Positions 61,944 to 64,000 of a stretch of 64,000 bases of DNA are shown here, piece by piece. Numbering within the stretch: the stretch's first letter is position 1; the number at the start of each line of letters is the position of its first letter. Source of the DNA: Nitrosomonadales bacterium (lineage in GTDB: Bacteria > Pseudomonadota > Gammaproteobacteria > Burkholderiales > Gallionellaceae); contig JAHFQZ010000007.1 in the NCBI GenBank assembly GCA_023259055.1, forward strand, positions 42,397 to 106,396, written 5' to 3'. The notes under the pieces are model-generated. The model saw only the letters and a list, made by a program, of their open reading frames with translations. It was not told the origin of the DNA and did no database searches. A program made the position numbers and the translations under genes.

Positions 61944-62191
61944 CGCGCCTTAGCATTCCGAAGTTGTTTGAGCATGTGCTCCTCCACAGAATCCAATCTT
62001 GGCCCGCTTATTGATGCAATGACCTGGTATGACAACGACTCGCGAATGAAACGAGCGGTGCGAATCGCTTGGGCATCATTGCTGTACCAGACACAAGTGG
62101 TCGTGGCAGCTCGCGTAGGACAGGACGCCAACGCGGTTCCGCCGAATAGGTTTTTAATTATGAAGGTACGTCCCCTGCGGGTCTTCAGCAC
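61940..62191 (-). CDS. Possible hypothetical protein, 83 aa
   Basis: A minus-strand frame from a GTG at 62191 encoding 83 aa with protein-like composition (TTCVWYSNDAQAIRTARFIR, DSVEEHMLKQLRN). Its end overlaps the SpoIIAA-like gene tail by 4 nt. No family recognised and the start signal is poor. It fills a gap of about 250 bp that would otherwise be empty; a plus-strand frame over the same bases is less convincing. Confidence 0.25.
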   Translation of the reverse strand: MLKTRRGRTFIIKNLFGGTALASCPTRAATTTCVWYSNDAQAIRTARFIRESLSYQVIASISGPRLDSVEEHMLKQLRNAKAR

Positions 62192-62200
62192 CTCATCATT

Positions 62201-62917
62201 ATGACCATCCTCGTCATCATCACCCTGATATTGAGCATCACTTTGCTGGTTGTCTGGCTGCGATCGCGGCAGGCGGTGCGGGCGGACTACATCCGCACTT
62301 ACTTGTTCCCTCAAGGGATATTCGCGAAACTCCAGGCTAGGCGGCCCGAGCTGACACTCAAGGATTGCCAATTGACGGCGCGTGCGCTACGCCAGTTCTT
62401 CCTGGCTTATTTGAAGAGCGGCTGCCAGCTCGTCGCTATGCCCTCTCAGGTCGCGGATGACCTGTGGCGTGAGTTGACCCTGCACACGCAGCACTATGAG
62501 GCATTCTGCAACAAAGCATTCGGCCGCTTCATGCACCATACACCAGCCGTTGTGCTGGGGTCTGACCGGCAGAATAACGCAGGCTTGCGCCGCACCTGGC
62601 GGTACACGTGCATCGACGAGAACATCGATCCCCTCAGGCATACACGTTTGCCGCTGCTTTTCGCGCTGGACGCCAAACTGAACATCAATGATGGATTTCG
62701 CTACATGCCGAACCGCGGGGCTCTGCGCCAAAACAATGATCGTATGGACAGTAGTGGTGGCGATGGTAGCGGGGTTTCAATCTACTATGGCGAGGATTTT
62801 TCCAGCACTAGTTACGATGGCTGCACAGACGGATTGGGCGATTCTTCTTCGGGCGAGGGCTGCGGTGATGGAGGCGGAGGTGATGGGGGCGGTGGCGACG
62901 GGGGTGGCGGAGATTGA
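62201..62917 (+). CDS. Membrane-anchored protein with glycine-rich tail
   Basis: Protein of 238 aa. One N-terminal membrane helix (residues 3-19), then a conserved domain (about 25-170) with QLTARALRQFFLAYLKSG, MPSQVADDLWRELTLHTQHY and AFCNKAFGRFMHHTPA, which I know from a group of hypothetical proteobacterial proteins with the same layout. A Ser/Asp-rich linker leads to a tail of repeated GDGGGG units ending in Asp. The role is unknown. Acidic glycine-rich repeats might bind calcium, but spacing does not match RTX nonapeptides. Followed by a bidirectional terminator. Confidence 0.7.
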   Translation: MTILVIITLILSITLLVVWLRSRQAVRADYIRTYLFPQGIFAKLQARRPELTLKDCQLTARALRQFFLAYLKSGCQLVAMPSQVADDLWRELTLHTQHYEAFCNKAFGRFMHHTPAVVLGSDRQNNAGLRRTWRYTCIDENIDPLRHTRLPLLFALDAKLNINDGFRYMPNRGALRQNNDRMDSSGGDGSGVSIYYGEDFSSTSYDGCTDGLGDSSSGEGCGDGGGGDGGGGDGGGGD

Positions 62918-62945
62918 CCTGTAATCAAAAGACCGGAGCCAAAAA

Positions 62946-62973
62946 TAAAAAACCCGCCTGAGCGGGTTTTTCA
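62946..62973. terminator. Bidirectional Rho-independent terminator
   Basis: AAAAAACCCGC and GCGGGTTTTT form the stem around CTGA, with A-run and T-run on the two sides. It serves the glycine-rich protein gene on the plus strand and rpmG on the minus strand. Confidence 0.88.
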
Positions 62974-62991
62974 CTATAGAGCCAAGCTGTT

Positions 62992-63147
62992 TTACTTCAA
63001 CTTGGTTTCCTTGTACATGACATGCTTGCGTACCACTGGATCAAACTTTTTCATTTCGATCTTTTCCGGCGTAGTGCGCTTATTCTTGGTAGTGGTGTAG
63101 AAATGACCAGTACCGGCACCCGATTCAAGTTTGATTTTTTCGCGCAT
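62992..63147 (-). CDS. rpmG: 50S ribosomal protein L33
   Basis: Ribosomal protein L33 of 51 aa: [20 protein letters not shown], then [20 protein letters not shown] and [10 protein letters not shown]. This is the zinc-free type, lacking the paired cysteines. AGGAG precedes the ATG. It is 11 bp downstream of rpmB, the normal operon. Confidence 0.97.
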   Translation of the reverse strand: MREKIKLESGAGTGHFYTTTKNKRTTPEKIEMKKFDPVVRKHVMYKETKLK

Positions 63148-63158
63148 TTCTTTGCTCC

Positions 63159-63395
63159 TTAAACGTTTACGCCACGGGCGCGAATTTCAACAAGTACCGC
63201 ATCGATACCGTTCTTGTCGATGGTACGCAGTGCCGCGTTGGTCAAGCGAAGGCTGACCCAGCGATTCTCGCTTTCGACCCAGAAGCGGCGGCGTTGCAGG
63301 TTAGGCAAAAAACGACGCTTGGTTTTGTTGTTTGCATGGGAAATATTGTTCCCAGTCATAGGGGCTTTTCCTGTTACTTGACAGACACGTGCCAT
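63159..63395 (-). CDS. rpmB: 50S ribosomal protein L28
   Basis: Ribosomal protein L28 of 78 aa: [40 protein letters not shown] and a C-terminus with [13 protein letters not shown]. Zinc-free form, with only one cysteine near the start. Canonical length. First gene of rpmB-rpmG, with a promoter just upstream. Confidence 0.97.
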   Translation of the reverse strand: MARVCQVTGKAPMTGNNISHANNKTKRRFLPNLQRRRFWVESENRWVSLRLTNAALRTIDKNGIDAVLVEIRARGVNV

Positions 63396-63428
63396 GGCTC
63401 TACTCCAACCGATTTCTAAAGAGCGCGG

Positions 63429-63457
63429 ATTCTACCGAATGAATCCGGAATGTTCAA
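63429..63457 (-). promoter_or_regulatory. rpmB-rpmG promoter
   Basis: Minus-strand TTGAAC (63457-63452) and TAGAAT (63434-63429) with a 17-bp spacer, about 35 bp before the rpmB start. This is a strong housekeeping match, as expected for ribosomal protein genes. Confidence 0.7.
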
Positions 63458-63719
63458 CCTGAATTTTCGACAAACCGCAAATTCCTGCAAAAGTGCTTTG
63501 TAACTGAAATGCATTTGTGGCGAAAACCTTCGCATCGTGCCTCTCATCCGTCTGCCGCAAAACTGTAATTTTTCCCTTATCAATTTTCGCATTTGATACC
63601 CCGGATTCCGCCGCCGCAATATGGCTGCATAATAAATAACCAGGTAACTTATTGATGCATTGGCGCAAAGTAAATTATAGCGCTCCGATTCAAGTTTGCA
63701 GTTCTACGGCTGGAGGATC

Positions 63720-63825
63720 CGAAGATTAGCTTGCTGAACGACTGGTATCTAATTCGCTTTCTGGGTCGGTTGTTCAATCGCTCCATCACCAGATCAATCA
63801 CCTCCTGCGCAATGGTTGTGAAGTC
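63720..63825 (-). pseudogene. Remnant of an IS30-type transposase C-terminus
   Basis: The frame reads DFTTIAQEVIDLVMERLNNR followed by PRKRIRYQSF and SKLIFG. IS30-family transposases end with DFT...LNNRPRKxLGYxTPxEVF, so about 35 residues of that C-terminus are recognisable though eroded (RYQSFSKLIF instead of GYRTPNEVF). No DDE domain or inverted repeats are seen to the window end. The region 63458-64000 otherwise shows no supported gene. Confidence 0.5.
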
Positions 63826-64000
63826 TCTGTTCTTGAGGACTGATCCGTGTTCCACACGCTCCAATTTTTCTACGTGGCGCGCCGAAAAAGCCAACCGAGG
63901 CCCTCGCTAAAATGGCGCACATTCACTATTCTGGGATATGGAATAAGGCAGTTACGGGCTGTTTTGCTGAAAGTAAAATGCTCAGAGGCGCAATTGCGCC

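Noticed and set aside
61968..62204. 78-aa plus-strand frame that overlaps the glycine-rich protein start by 4 nt
   Set aside because: Starts at TTG without a ribosome site; the opposite frame over the same bases looks slightly more protein-like, and neither is strong.

Overview
The window is bacterial chromosomal DNA, about 55-60% G+C by eye over most of its length. Gene order points to a betaproteobacterium: tpiA-secG-tRNA-Leu-nuoA...N, pyrG-kdsA-eno-ftsB, xseB-ispA-dxs, folK-dck-panB-panC and rpmB-rpmG all appear in the arrangement usual for that class. I would guess a chemolithoautotroph of the Nitrosomonadales/Gallionellaceae type, but no rRNA or marker gene here proves it. There are no rRNA genes, CRISPR arrays, complete insertion sequences or prophages.

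Layout. 1-800: start of lon and an hsp20 gene behind a recognisable heat-shock promoter. 800-3200: small accessory strip with a hicAB toxin-antitoxin pair, an antitoxin remnant between direct repeats, a decayed tRNA-Asn and an orphan with an HPD motif. 3300-4900: a CobW-type GTPase with a DUF1638 protein. 5200-8400: hslR, palindromic repeats, a secreted HELGH metalloprotease and rhlE. 8500-21900: central carbon genes (sucCD, ppdK, mdh, class I fumarase, two-subunit pyruvate carboxylase, a CitE-like lyase). 21900-25400: A+T-richer strip of small orphans, two small lipoproteins and an M23 peptidase. 25500-31700: recQ, ftsB, eno, kdsA, pyrG. 31800-49500: the respiratory complex I operon, read right to left from tpiA. 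49900-60600: an orphan exported protein, then pantothenate, folate, isoprenoid and RNA-processing genes. 60700-64000: a transporter, a SpoIIAA-like protein, a glycine-rich protein, rpmBG and a transposase remnant.

The most unusual feature is complex I. Between nuoK and nuoN the normal nuoL is absent. In its place stand an Mrp/MbhH-like antiporter subunit (495 aa), an 84-aa two-helix protein ending in an acidic EDYYND tail, and a 582-aa antiporter-like protein that keeps a NuoL-type lateral helix at its C-terminus; nuoM and nuoN follow. The operon therefore encodes four antiporter-like subunits rather than three. A 131-bp gap on the 5' side and an extra C-terminal tail on NuoM at the 3' side look like the edges of an acquired block. 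A second scar lies upstream of nuoD, where the first 11 codons are duplicated with only synonymous differences.

The carbon genes could together run pyruvate to PEP and oxaloacetate and on to malate, fumarate and succinyl-CoA, which would suit an autotroph that uses the C4 arm for biosynthesis; the direction of flux is inference.
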